Below are positions 26,801 to 33,934 of a stretch of 64,000 nucleotides of DNA, in pieces. The stretch comes from Pseudomonas sp. VD-NE ins. GTDB taxonomy: Bacteria > Pseudomonadota > Gammaproteobacteria > Pseudomonadales > Pseudomonadaceae. A program made the translations under genes and the position numbers. How positions within the stretch are numbered: the stretch's first letter is position 1; the number at the start of each line of letters is the position of its first letter. Under the pieces are notes generated by a model, which was not told the origin of the DNA, did not search any database, and saw nothing but the letters and a program-made list of their open reading frames with translations. The stretch is from the NCBI RefSeq assembly GCF_031882575.1, contig NZ_CP134772.1, positions 328,001-392,000 on the forward strand, in the 5' to 3' direction.

Positions 26801-27157
26801 GATCGGTCGGAAAACCTTTGGCTGCAAAGCGTGCATGAAGATGTAGGTAAAAAACGGAAACTGTGGAACACGATCGGTGAACTCGACCCTGACGTTAGAA
26901 TCAGGATCCGGAGCCTGAGTGCGACACCGGAATTCCACGCCGAGCGTCCGCTTCTGGAGCGTCGCGTCTGGTGGTTTCTCAGGGATTACAGCGATGCCGA
27001 CATTAGCGGGCGGATACGGCTCAACGATATTTTGCTCAATGAACGCAGCCCCGGAAAAATGCTGGACAGGCTGGAAGCCGACATACGCGAAAATGATCCA
27101 AAGCGGCAAAACCCGCCCCAGCATCATTTGCCCAAGCGTCCGAGGCTTGATCCGTAA
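23807..27157 (+). CDS. Large LRR protein with two tandem units and Cys-less NEL-like regions (paralogue 1)
   Basis: This 1116-residue protein has no signal peptide or membrane segment. Residues 1-60 are Pro/Gly/Ser/Thr-rich and likely disordered; 85-160 contain the module VPVRVDPKTGLYRARR...LRDADSGLWYP. Two homologous units follow, about 164-648 and 677-1092. Each has a helical segment (E-P-T-T-x-A-Q...ARFGDKDVADVELKR), an LYKWQGEP motif, five or six leucine-rich repeats (for example LQELDLSNTGLDKFPEGI), and a helical region with RTPEFHVERALLQQRVWRFF. The last resembles the start of a NEL ubiquitin-ligase domain, but the catalytic-Cys loop is absent. The tail is basic, PKRPRLDP. LRR-NEL proteins are host-targeted effectors in other bacteria; the role here is inferred. 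Confidence 0.8.
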   Translation: MPGKPPTGGGPPAKVNTTTSPTRAANVETPLAGPSGRRGSGSGIYPDSQPQAGSSGATNVGIIRPAVDRVLDSASVEVPQPDAQLSFVDYLVSLESVLPEVNSEGLRVNRKVTYAELTTGKFVPVRVDPKTGLYRARRPSESQLGPVMLRDADSGLWYPREVIEPTTRAQVQRYLPETTDLDADAFIARFGDKDVADVELKRIERGLADMELDIDFLMQTVYHDSPDAGVVMASKLRRLYKWQGEPNERVYHAEQPVGFKMDIDLDFWPVAFPNSTKFNSVVALTLRAGDQQIPKSVLAQFPSIESLAAVSQWPTSPRPGDQFRFPGGRPRTFSRFKIDQDFVEQLTRLPHLRELNLQDGNLPAGFSLTGMTELRALSLRNVQGVTDLTGMVNVMPGRLGLQVLDLHQNAFLKVAPDVTGMTELRVLDLTQTGINQLPLGLDADNGLLRLEVLKLGDNPLAVMPSLKGRTALQELDLSNTGLDKFPEGITSEIPGEVLNLSNNRITSIPESVEIRAGFNLIGNPITDLPTLRRLMDARIKTGTDIWLGEGGTDSSPNAWLRHLPLEDLPENLKLWNSVDEPWLEVRKIVWQLSRTPEFHVERALLQQRVWRFFESYSKAEPGARARLKDIVKGELSPMKKLERLEAETGLSSESLPPDSLLRSDTGSGAGRLLNAAEPTTQAQFREYFPKATDQQADHFSVHFGDNKAAEVELKRLQLGLARLDHEVSLWKDVYDASRNALGLKLRRLYTWQGEPDELVFHDRRPVGFKLSLHLQEWPDLQPPPTTFNSIVSLDLGGLGLTLPEGFFTIFPNLESLNVGYRYGIDPANRRLRLTMESGSLEELARLARLRELKLRKSNLPPDFSVAGMTGLRVLDLEQTGIHHLSGLNADNGPLRLEVLKLGDNPLSIVPSVKGMAALQELDLSNTGLDRFPEGITSEIPAKVLNLANNRIASIPESCEIRAGLNLMGNPITDRASFRRLIEARKKTGTDFWLGPVSNDRSENLWLQSVHEDVGKKRKLWNTIGELDPDVRIRIRSLSATPEFHAERPLLERRVWWFLRDYSDADISGRIRLNDILLNERSPGKMLDRLEADIRENDPKRQNPPQHHLPKRPRLDP

Positions 27158-27199
27158 ACGTCTCGACGGGCAATACCAAAGCGCGGCGTTCCATTGATA

Positions 27200-27268
27200 T
27201 CGGCAGGATGCCAACACCATCGTCCCTTGCACGAATGCCAAGGGTGATTTCTTCAAGGATGAAAAAAC
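27200..27268 (+). promoter_or_regulatory. Leader of the second LRR gene
   Basis: This copy of the shared leader begins CGGCAGGATGCC. The stem is CCCTTG (27224-27229) with CAAGGG (27239-27244) around a 9-nt loop. One base pair differs from the first leader by a compensatory change (C-G to T-A). AAGGA lies 9 nt before the ATG. The gap from the previous gene is 111 nt, so cotranscription is possible. Confidence 0.65.
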
Positions 27269-29260
27269 ATGCCAATAAAACCACCTACCGGTGGCAGCAC
27301 TCACGTGAAAGTGGATGCTTCGACCAGCCCGACCCGACCGGCGGAGGTGGACATTCCACTTCCCGGCCCATCGGTTCGCAGAGGAGCGGGTTCAGGTCTT
27401 TCCGATGATCCGCAACCGCGAGCCGGTTCATCGGGGGCTACAGACCTCGGCGTCATCCGCCCGGCGGTTGACATGGTGCTGAACAGCGCTCCGGTTGAAG
27501 TTCCTCAGCCCACCTCTCCGTTGTCGTTCGTTGATTACTTGGTCAGCCTCGAGACGTTGATTCCAGAAGTCAACAGCGAAGGCTTGAGGGTTACCCCGAG
27601 AGTCACCTACGCTGAGGTGGCCGACCGCAAGATTGTTCCTGTTCGCGTGGATCCGGAGACAGGGCTGTATCGGGCCCGCCGGACAAGCGAGTCGCAACTG
27701 GGCCCGGTGATGTTACGCGATGCCGACAGTGGGCTGTGGTACCCGCGTGAAGTCATTGAGCCAACTACCCGAGCGCAGGTCCAAAGATACCTGCCGGAAA
27801 CGATCGATCTGGAGGCGGATGCCTTCATCGCCCGCTTTGGTGACAAGGATGTGGCAGATATAGAGCTCAAGCGAATTCAGCTCGGGCTTGCGCAACTGGG
27901 CATCGCGCACGTCAGCATGCCGACCCATCACAATCACGGTACAGGGACCTCTTGGATAACAGAGGTCTTTGGCATGTGGCACACGCTGCGCCAATTGTAC
28001 AAGTGGCAAGGTCAGCCTGATCAGCGAGTCTATAGCGATGGACAGCTATCCGGTTTCAAGCTGGACATCAATCTCACACTATGGCCTGTCGATAAGCTGC
28101 TTTCATTGAAATTCAAGTCAGTCGTTTCTCTGACGTTAAGAGGTCATGCGCCGCTGAACCCGGAGGTGTTTTTTGCGCAATTTCCCAACATTGAAAGTCT
28201 GACGGTAACAAGCCAGATAATCACCAGAGGAACCTTCGAGTACTCCTCATATGAGCGTGTTTACTCAAGATTCAATTTGGGTTCGCGCTTTGCCGAGCAA
28301 TTAGCGAGGCTCCCCCATTTACGAGAACTGAACCTGCGGGATTGTGACTTAGAGGATGATTTTTCGGTGAGGGGTATGACCAGACTGCAGGTGTTGAGGC
28401 TTGGTGAAACACATGTGGCAGCGCTGAATTTTTATCCCGACCCGGTGCGCTCTCGGTTGTCTGTTCAATACCAGAACATTTTGTTTCTGACGGATCCTGA
28501 CATTTCCGGGATGACCGAGTTGCGTGTGCTGGATCTGACAGGCGCCGGGATACGCCGAATCCCTTTCGGGCTTGAAGCCGACAACGGGCCGTCGAGACTG
28601 GAAGTATTGAAACTTGGCGACAATCCGCTCTCTATTGTGCCTTCAGTCAAGGGAATGGCTGCTCTGCAGGAACTTGATCTTTCCAACACCGGTCTGGATA
28701 AGTTTCCGGAGAGCATCACGTCCGAGATTCCCTCAAAAGTGTTGAATCTGGCGAACAACCGTATTGCATCGATCCCCGAATCCTATGAAATCGGAGCGGG
28801 CCTCAATCTTATGGGCAACCCCATAACGGATCCGGCTTCCTTTCGGCGGCTCATAGAGGCACGCCAAAGAACAGGCATCGACGTTTGGCTGGGAGAAATC
28901 AGCAATGATCAGTCGGCGGACCTTTGGCTGCAAAGCGTGCATGAAGATGTAGGTAAAAAACGGAAACTGTGGAACACGGTCGGTGAACTCGACCCTGACG
29001 TTAGCATCAGGATTCGGACCCTGAGTGCGACACCGGAATTCCACGCCGAGCGTCCGCTTCTGGAGCGTCGCGTCTGGTGGTTTCTCAGGGATTACAGCGA
29101 TGCCGACATTAGCGGGCGGATACGGCTCAACGATATTTTGCTCAATGAACGCAGCCCCGGAAAAATGCTGGACAGGCTGGAAGCCGACATACGCGAAAAT
29201 GATCCAAAGCGGCAAAACCCGCCCCAGCATCATTTGCCCAAGCGTCCGAGGCTTGATTGA
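27269..29260 (+). CDS. LRR protein with Cys-less NEL-like C-terminal region (paralogue 2)
   Basis: This 663-residue protein has a single-unit architecture matching the ends of paralogue 1. The N-terminus (1-205) is nearly colinear with paralogue 1 (SPLSFVDYLVSLETLIPEVN, VPVRVDPETGLYRARR, LRDADSGLWYPREVIEPTT). Leucine-rich repeats span about 345-525 (LRELNLRDCDL, LRVLDLTGAGI, LQELDLSNTGLDKFPESI). The C-terminal region includes SATPEFHAERPLLERRVWWF (about 583-602) and ends PKRPRLD. The only cysteine is in an LRR, so no NEL catalytic Cys exists. The last 238 coding bases are identical to paralogue 1. The middle (about 205-345) is diverged and looks more AT-rich than the flanking chromosome. Confidence 0.8.
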   Translation: MPIKPPTGGSTHVKVDASTSPTRPAEVDIPLPGPSVRRGAGSGLSDDPQPRAGSSGATDLGVIRPAVDMVLNSAPVEVPQPTSPLSFVDYLVSLETLIPEVNSEGLRVTPRVTYAEVADRKIVPVRVDPETGLYRARRTSESQLGPVMLRDADSGLWYPREVIEPTTRAQVQRYLPETIDLEADAFIARFGDKDVADIELKRIQLGLAQLGIAHVSMPTHHNHGTGTSWITEVFGMWHTLRQLYKWQGQPDQRVYSDGQLSGFKLDINLTLWPVDKLLSLKFKSVVSLTLRGHAPLNPEVFFAQFPNIESLTVTSQIITRGTFEYSSYERVYSRFNLGSRFAEQLARLPHLRELNLRDCDLEDDFSVRGMTRLQVLRLGETHVAALNFYPDPVRSRLSVQYQNILFLTDPDISGMTELRVLDLTGAGIRRIPFGLEADNGPSRLEVLKLGDNPLSIVPSVKGMAALQELDLSNTGLDKFPESITSEIPSKVLNLANNRIASIPESYEIGAGLNLMGNPITDPASFRRLIEARQRTGIDVWLGEISNDQSADLWLQSVHEDVGKKRKLWNTVGELDPDVSIRIRTLSATPEFHAERPLLERRVWWFLRDYSDADISGRIRLNDILLNERSPGKMLDRLEADIRENDPKRQNPPQHHLPKRPRLD

Positions 29261-29311
29261 CTCCGGGATCAGCGCTTCGCTACTTACTTTAAATCTGGTT
29301 CTCCATTAATA

Positions 29312-29379
29312 CCGGCAGGATGCCGATGCTGTTGTCCCTTGCGTGAATGCCAGGGACGACTTTTTCAAGGATGAAAAAC
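29312..29379 (+). promoter_or_regulatory. Leader of the third LRR gene
   Basis: This is the third copy of the shared leader, starting CCGGCAGGATGCC. The stem here is GTCCCT (29334-29339) with AGGGAC (29352-29357): two inner pairs of the other copies are lost and two outer pairs gained. AAGGA lies 8 nt before the ATG. Confidence 0.62.
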
Positions 29380-31845
29380 ATGCCAGGAAAACCACCTGTT
29401 GTTGGCATTACTCGAGTGGATGTTCACGTCAATCCGACTAAAAGGCCGGATGGGGATTCAGCACATGCTGTCAAGCCGGGCCGAAATGGCGTGGATCCGT
29501 GGACGCGTGTCGATGATCCGAAGTTGCAAAACAAGTCACTTGGCAGTGATGCAGATCTTGATGCAATTTTGCCGGCGCCGACGATCACGGTTCATCAGGC
29601 GTCGCTCCGGGCTGAAAACCTTCCCGTCGCATACACGTCGCTGGAGAGTTACGAGATAAAGTCATCGGCGGAGCTACCGAGTGCCGACGGCGAAGGCTTC
29701 ATGCTGTACAAAAATCGCCAGTATGTGAGTGTACACGAGGGCGTCATCGTTCTTGTCGGGGTGGATCCGGACACGGGGCAGTATCGGGCTCGACATTCAA
29801 ACGAATTAGTACCCTCCGGGCCGTTGCTGCTGCGTGACACCGAAAGTGGCCTCTGGCATCCGCACAACGACTTCAATGCACACACCATTCCTCTGACCGA
29901 CGCAAGCTTGCATGCCTTTCGCACAGAGCTGGATGTCAGCGGTGTCGAACCCGGTAGCGACGGCCTGTTGCGTCACGATGGCAAGATCTATGTGGTCCTC
30001 GACGAAAAGGCGTATCAGGTGATGCAGGATCTTGATGCGTCGCGCCCGGAATACAAAGTGTGGCGTCTGGTCAATCCCAAGGATCCCGTCGCCACCGACA
30101 GTGCGAACATCTATCGCGCCAGCCGCAGCGGTGAAACCCGAGCCATTACCCGCAACGCGCAGAACACCTGGGTCTCTATCCTCACGGGTTTGCGGGGCGG
30201 CATGGACCGCAATGACCCGGCACACGCCAACCCGTTTAACTTTCATCGCCCCTGGCTCGCCAACCCGGGACCCTCAGGCGCTCAACCGCCGGTCGTTGTC
30301 GCGACCACGCGAGCACAGGTCAAACGCTACTTTACCGACGCGAAAGATCATCATGCCGATGCCTTCATCGCGCGATTTGGCGAAACGGGTGCGGCAGAGG
30401 TGGAACTCAAGCGGCTTCAACTTGAGTTCCCCCAACTGAGCCGTGAGATCCGTGCCTGGGAGACCGCCTATAAGGGCAATGACAGCGCGGAGCGCCGTCG
30501 GCGGCTCGCTGTAGGTGACAGGATGCGCCGACTGTACAAGTGGCAAGGTGAGGAGGCGGAGAAAGTCTACCGTGATGGTCGAGTGGTCGGCTTCAAGCTG
30601 GAACTGGATCTGGGGGAGCGAGGGAACCTGGCGTTGCCGGTGTTTTCGACCCGACTAAGCTCCGTCGTTTCTCTTGGCCTGACAGGAAGCACCTCGAAAA
30701 ATCTGGGCGGTTTATTCTCGGTGTTTTCCCACATTGAAACCCTCGAAGTACACCGACTCAGGGGCAAGAATAATAGCCTGCTTGGCGAAATCGATAAACT
30801 TGCCGCGCTGAAGGTTCTGGAGATACGCGAAACCAGTCTTTGGCTACCGTCAATCGGTCTTGAACATTTCACCCGATTGAACCGTTTGCAGGAGTTGAGC
30901 CTGACAAACTGCAGTATCTGGCCTCGTCTTTCGGTGCGCGGTATGAGCGAGTTGCGGGTACTGCGCTGTCGCTCCTGTGATTTATACGGTCTGCCGGAAG
31001 GGTTGTCTGATCCAGTTTCGATGTCACGTTTGCAAGTGCTCGATCTGCACCATAATCCGAATTTGCATGATGCCCCTGACGTCACCAACATGCCCGAGTT
31101 GCGAGTACTCGATCTGTCCCGTACCTACATGAGCCAGCTGCCGGCCGGGCTTGGTTTGCCGAACGGTCCGAGGCGACTTGAGGTATTGAAATTCGAGCAC
31201 AGCAGACTTGCTGTAGCGCCGTCGCTCGGCGGAATGACAGCCTTGCTGGAGGTAGATCTTGGACACACTTACATAACCCGCTTTCCGGAAGGTGTCACAT
31301 CCACGATTCCCAAAACTCGTTTGAGCCTGGTCTATAACAGGATCACATCGATCCCTGAAACCGTAGAACTCAGAAAAGGTTTTGAGCTGGAGGGCGCGCT
31401 GATTTCCGACCCCGTTTCCCTTCGACGACTGATTGCTGCGCGTCGACAAACAGGCATCGATTTCTGGCTGAGAGACTGGCAGGCTGATTTGGGGATCAAT
31501 CATTGGCTACATAATGTGCCGCAGGCACAACACCCAGGAAAATACGGCCTTTGGGGCTCGCTAGCCATTCCGTTAAACAGCGTGATGATGGTCAAAATAA
31601 GAAAACTGGTCCGCACGCCCGAATTTCTGGTCGAACGCGCACTTTTGCAACGTCGCGTCTGGTCCTTTCTTGAACATTTCCAAAAGGTCAGTCTGGGTGA
31701 GCAAGACGGTTTGCGGGATATTGCGTTGACTGAACCCAGCCCCGGAAAGATGCTGGACAGGCTCGAAGAGGAAATAAAGAAGTTTGACCCGGATTGGCAA
31801 AACCAGCCCCGGCATCATTTGCCTAAACACCCGAAGCTGGGATGA
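29380..31845 (+). CDS. LRR protein with Cys-less NEL-like C-terminal region (paralogue 3)
   Basis: This 821-residue protein is the most diverged of the three. The N-terminus carries VGVDPDTGQYRARHS...LLLRDTESGLWHP (about 127-161) and an extra module, GLLRHDGKIYVVLDEKAYQV to AITRNAQNTWVSI (about 195-270), absent from the other two. It then follows the common plan: ATTRAQVKRYF, ARFGETGAAEVELKRLQLEF, RRLYKWQGEE, LRRs (about 470-670) and RTPEFLVERALLQRRVWSFL (about 745-764). The tail is PKHPKLG, without the KRPRLD motif. There is no cysteine after the LRRs. I chose the ATG at 29380 over in-frame ATGs at 29347 and 29371 by alignment with the other copies. Confidence 0.8.
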   Translation: MPGKPPVVGITRVDVHVNPTKRPDGDSAHAVKPGRNGVDPWTRVDDPKLQNKSLGSDADLDAILPAPTITVHQASLRAENLPVAYTSLESYEIKSSAELPSADGEGFMLYKNRQYVSVHEGVIVLVGVDPDTGQYRARHSNELVPSGPLLLRDTESGLWHPHNDFNAHTIPLTDASLHAFRTELDVSGVEPGSDGLLRHDGKIYVVLDEKAYQVMQDLDASRPEYKVWRLVNPKDPVATDSANIYRASRSGETRAITRNAQNTWVSILTGLRGGMDRNDPAHANPFNFHRPWLANPGPSGAQPPVVVATTRAQVKRYFTDAKDHHADAFIARFGETGAAEVELKRLQLEFPQLSREIRAWETAYKGNDSAERRRRLAVGDRMRRLYKWQGEEAEKVYRDGRVVGFKLELDLGERGNLALPVFSTRLSSVVSLGLTGSTSKNLGGLFSVFSHIETLEVHRLRGKNNSLLGEIDKLAALKVLEIRETSLWLPSIGLEHFTRLNRLQELSLTNCSIWPRLSVRGMSELRVLRCRSCDLYGLPEGLSDPVSMSRLQVLDLHHNPNLHDAPDVTNMPELRVLDLSRTYMSQLPAGLGLPNGPRRLEVLKFEHSRLAVAPSLGGMTALLEVDLGHTYITRFPEGVTSTIPKTRLSLVYNRITSIPETVELRKGFELEGALISDPVSLRRLIAARRQTGIDFWLRDWQADLGINHWLHNVPQAQHPGKYGLWGSLAIPLNSVMMVKIRKLVRTPEFLVERALLQRRVWSFLEHFQKVSLGEQDGLRDIALTEPSPGKMLDRLEEEIKKFDPDWQNQPRHHLPKHPKLG

Positions 31846-31862
31846 CGCTGGGTTGCGAGGCG

Positions 31863-32070
31863 GTGTAAAAGCGGGAATCCCTGACCTGCCTGTATCAGGG
31901 TTCCCAAAACGGGATGGACTTCGCGTGACGCGTCGGTCCGGTGTAAAGAGGGAACCCCCGGCCTGCCTGTACCAAGGATCCCAAAAAGGTGGGCTCGTCG
32001 CGATGCGGTGTGAGCCCGATGTAAAGAGGGGAATCCCCGGCCTGCCTGTACCAAGGTCCCCGAAACGGGT
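31863..32070. repeat. Three tandem 78-bp imperfect repeats
   Basis: The landmark GTAAA recurs at 31865, 31943 and 32021, an exact 78-base period. Each unit contains the conserved loop CCTGCCTGTA flanked by complementary arms (for example GGGAATCCCTGA and TCAGGGTTCCC), so each can form a hairpin. The third unit degenerates after about 52 bases. Open frames through it on the minus strand are repetitive and not credible genes. Confidence 0.8.
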
Positions 32071-32153
32071 GGTGAATCGAATCACCTGTAAAGGTTATTG
32101 CAGGGGGCGTGCCAGGTTTTAATCTGTTGAAACAAAAAAGCTGATGAGAAACG

Positions 32154-32187
32154 CGAAAGCCCCGGAATTCGGGGCTTTCGGGTTTTT
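32154..32187 (+). terminator. Rho-independent terminator after the LRR genes
   Basis: A perfect 11-bp stem CGAAAGCCCCG / CGGGGCTTTCG with a 5-nt loop is followed by GGGTTTTT. It is oriented to end transcription from the LRR block. Confidence 0.85.
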
Positions 32188-32280
32188 GAATAAAGGGTTC
32201 TTCAGTGTTTTCAGGAGTGGTTCTGGCGATACGACCGTGCGCGATCACGGGTCATTGTGCATTGATGCGGTGCACGGTGG

Positions 32281-32457
32281 CCCTCACCCTAACCCTCCCG
32301 AAACGTCGGACCGCCCATAGGGAGAGGGGACTGACCGGGTCGCCCGTCAAGTTACGCCGACCTGCAATACCCCGCCGAACTCAGGTCTTGAAAATCATAC
32401 AAATCGGCTCCCTTTCCCCCTCTCCCCTATGGGGGGAGAGGGCTGGGGTGGGGGGGA
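32281..32457. repeat. GC-rich inverted-repeat element, type D, copy 1
   Basis: It starts CCCTCACCCTAACCCTCCCG and ends GGGAGAGGGCTGGGGTGGGG, with the internal blocks GGGAGAGGGGACTGACCG and CGGCTCCCTTTCCCCCTC. It is about 175 bp and without coding potential. Related copies lie at 41905-42127 and 52445-52604. The ends are inverted, so it looks like a small non-autonomous repeat. The first arm of this copy is partly degenerate. Confidence 0.75.
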
Positions 32458-32497
32458 TGGATCCTGAGTACACAACTACCCTCAAGCGAACAAGGTT

Positions 32498-33934
32498 TTA
32501 ACCCTCATCCCCCTCATCATCATCCCCACCATCAACCTTCATCCCCAATTCCTTGATCTTGCGCGTCAGGGTATTACGCCCCCAACCCAGCAAAACCGCG
32601 GCATCTCGACGCCGCCCGGCGGTGTGCTTCAGCGCCGTCTCGATCATGATCCGCTCAAACGCCGGCACCGCGCTGTCGAGCAGACTCGACTGGCCACGCG
32701 CCAAGGCCTGATCGGCCCACTGACGCAGCGCCTGCTCCCAGTTGGTCACCGGCGCCGAGTCCTGTGGCAGGTTCAGCAGTTCTGGCGGCAAGTCGCTGAT
32801 GTGCACTTCGCGCCCGGACGCCATCACGGTGATCCAGCGGCAGGTGTTCTCCAGCTGACGCACGTTGCCGCCCCACGGCAGGTTCTTCAGGTATTCCTCG
32901 GTCTCGCTTTTCAGCAACTTCGGCTCCACCGCCAATTCTTGCGCGGCGCGGCTGAGGAAGTGCTTGGCCAGGGTCGGGATGTCTTCACGACGATCCGACA
33001 GGCGCGGGATGTGGATGCGGATCACGTTGAGGCGGTGGAACAAGTCCTCGCGGAATTTGCCGGCGTGGACCAGGGTTTCCAGATTCTGGTGGGTCGCGGC
33101 GATGATGCGTACATCGACCTTCACCGGCACATGCCCGCCGACGCGGTAGAACTCGCCATCGGCCAGAACCCGTAGCAAACGGGTTTGCGTATCCGCTGGC
33201 ATGTCGCCGATTTCATCGAGGAACAGCGTGCCGCCGTCAGCCTGTTCAAAGCGGCCGCGACGCAGGTTCGCCGCGCCGGTGAACGCGCCTTTCTCATGGC
33301 CGAACAGCTCGGATTCCATCAGGTCTTTCGGGATTGCCGCCATGTTCAGCGCGATGAACGGCGAGGCCGCGCGCGGGCTGTGGCGGTGCAGTGCGTGGGC
33401 TACCAGCTCTTTACCGGTGCCGGATTCGCCGTTGATCAGCACGGTGATGTTGGAGTGGCTCAAGCGCCCGATGGCGCGAAACACTTCCTGCATCGCCGGC
33501 GCTTCACCGATGATTTCCGGGGTGCGAGTCAAGGCTGGTACGACTTCCAGGCCTTGTTGTTCCTGTGCGTGTTGATTCGCACGTTTGACCAGCGACACTG
33601 CTTCATCAACGTCGAACGGCTTCGGCAAGTATTCGAAAGCGCCGCCCTGATACGAGGCAACAGCGCTGTCCAGATCGGAATGAGCGGTCATGATGATGAC
33701 CGGCAACCGTGGATGCTGCTCGCGAATACGCGCCAACAAATCCAGACCGCTGGCACCGGGCATGCGAATGTCGGAAATGATCACGTCAGGCTGCTGACGG
33801 GCCAGACGACTCATCACGCCATCAGCACTGTCGAAGCTCTGGGTGGTCATGCCTTCCTGCTGCAAGGCTTTTTCCAGAACCCAACGGATAGAACGGTCGT
33901 CATCGACGATCCACACGGTTTCACTACGGCTCAT
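32498..33934 (-). CDS. ntrC: Nitrogen regulation response regulator NtrC (NR-I)
   Basis: This 478-residue sigma54-dependent activator has a receiver domain with the phosphorylated Asp in DVIISDIRMPG (about residue 54), an AAA+ domain with Walker A GESGTGKE and the sigma54-contact GAFTGA loop (EKGAFTGAANLRRG), and a Fis-type helix-turn-helix at the C-terminus (AVLLGWGRNTLTRKIKELG). Phospho-NtrC drives glnA and other nitrogen genes. An acidic tail (GGDDDEGDEG) is unremarkable. Its start overlaps the ntrB stop by 4 nt. Confidence 0.97.
   Translation of the reverse strand: MSRSETVWIVDDDRSIRWVLEKALQQEGMTTQSFDSADGVMSRLARQQPDVIISDIRMPGASGLDLLARIREQHPRLPVIIMTAHSDLDSAVASYQGGAFEYLPKPFDVDEAVSLVKRANQHAQEQQGLEVVPALTRTPEIIGEAPAMQEVFRAIGRLSHSNITVLINGESGTGKELVAHALHRHSPRAASPFIALNMAAIPKDLMESELFGHEKGAFTGAANLRRGRFEQADGGTLFLDEIGDMPADTQTRLLRVLADGEFYRVGGHVPVKVDVRIIAATHQNLETLVHAGKFREDLFHRLNVIRIHIPRLSDRREDIPTLAKHFLSRAAQELAVEPKLLKSETEEYLKNLPWGGNVRQLENTCRWITVMASGREVHISDLPPELLNLPQDSAPVTNWEQALRQWADQALARGQSSLLDSAVPAFERIMIETALKHTAGRRRDAAVLLGWGRNTLTRKIKELGMKVDGGDDDEGDEG

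Noticed and set aside
23807..31845. Active IpaH-type E3 ubiquitin ligases
   Set aside because: No cysteine exists after the LRRs in any copy, so the catalytic C-x-D motif is missing.
31863..32070. CRISPR array
   Set aside because: The whole 78-base unit is similar, spacers do not differ from repeats, there are only three units, and no cas genes are present.
31573..32085. Minus-strand frame of 170 codons through the 78-bp repeats
   Set aside because: The translation just repeats the satellite (similar GTGRPGIPLFT-like blocks) and has no conserved domain.
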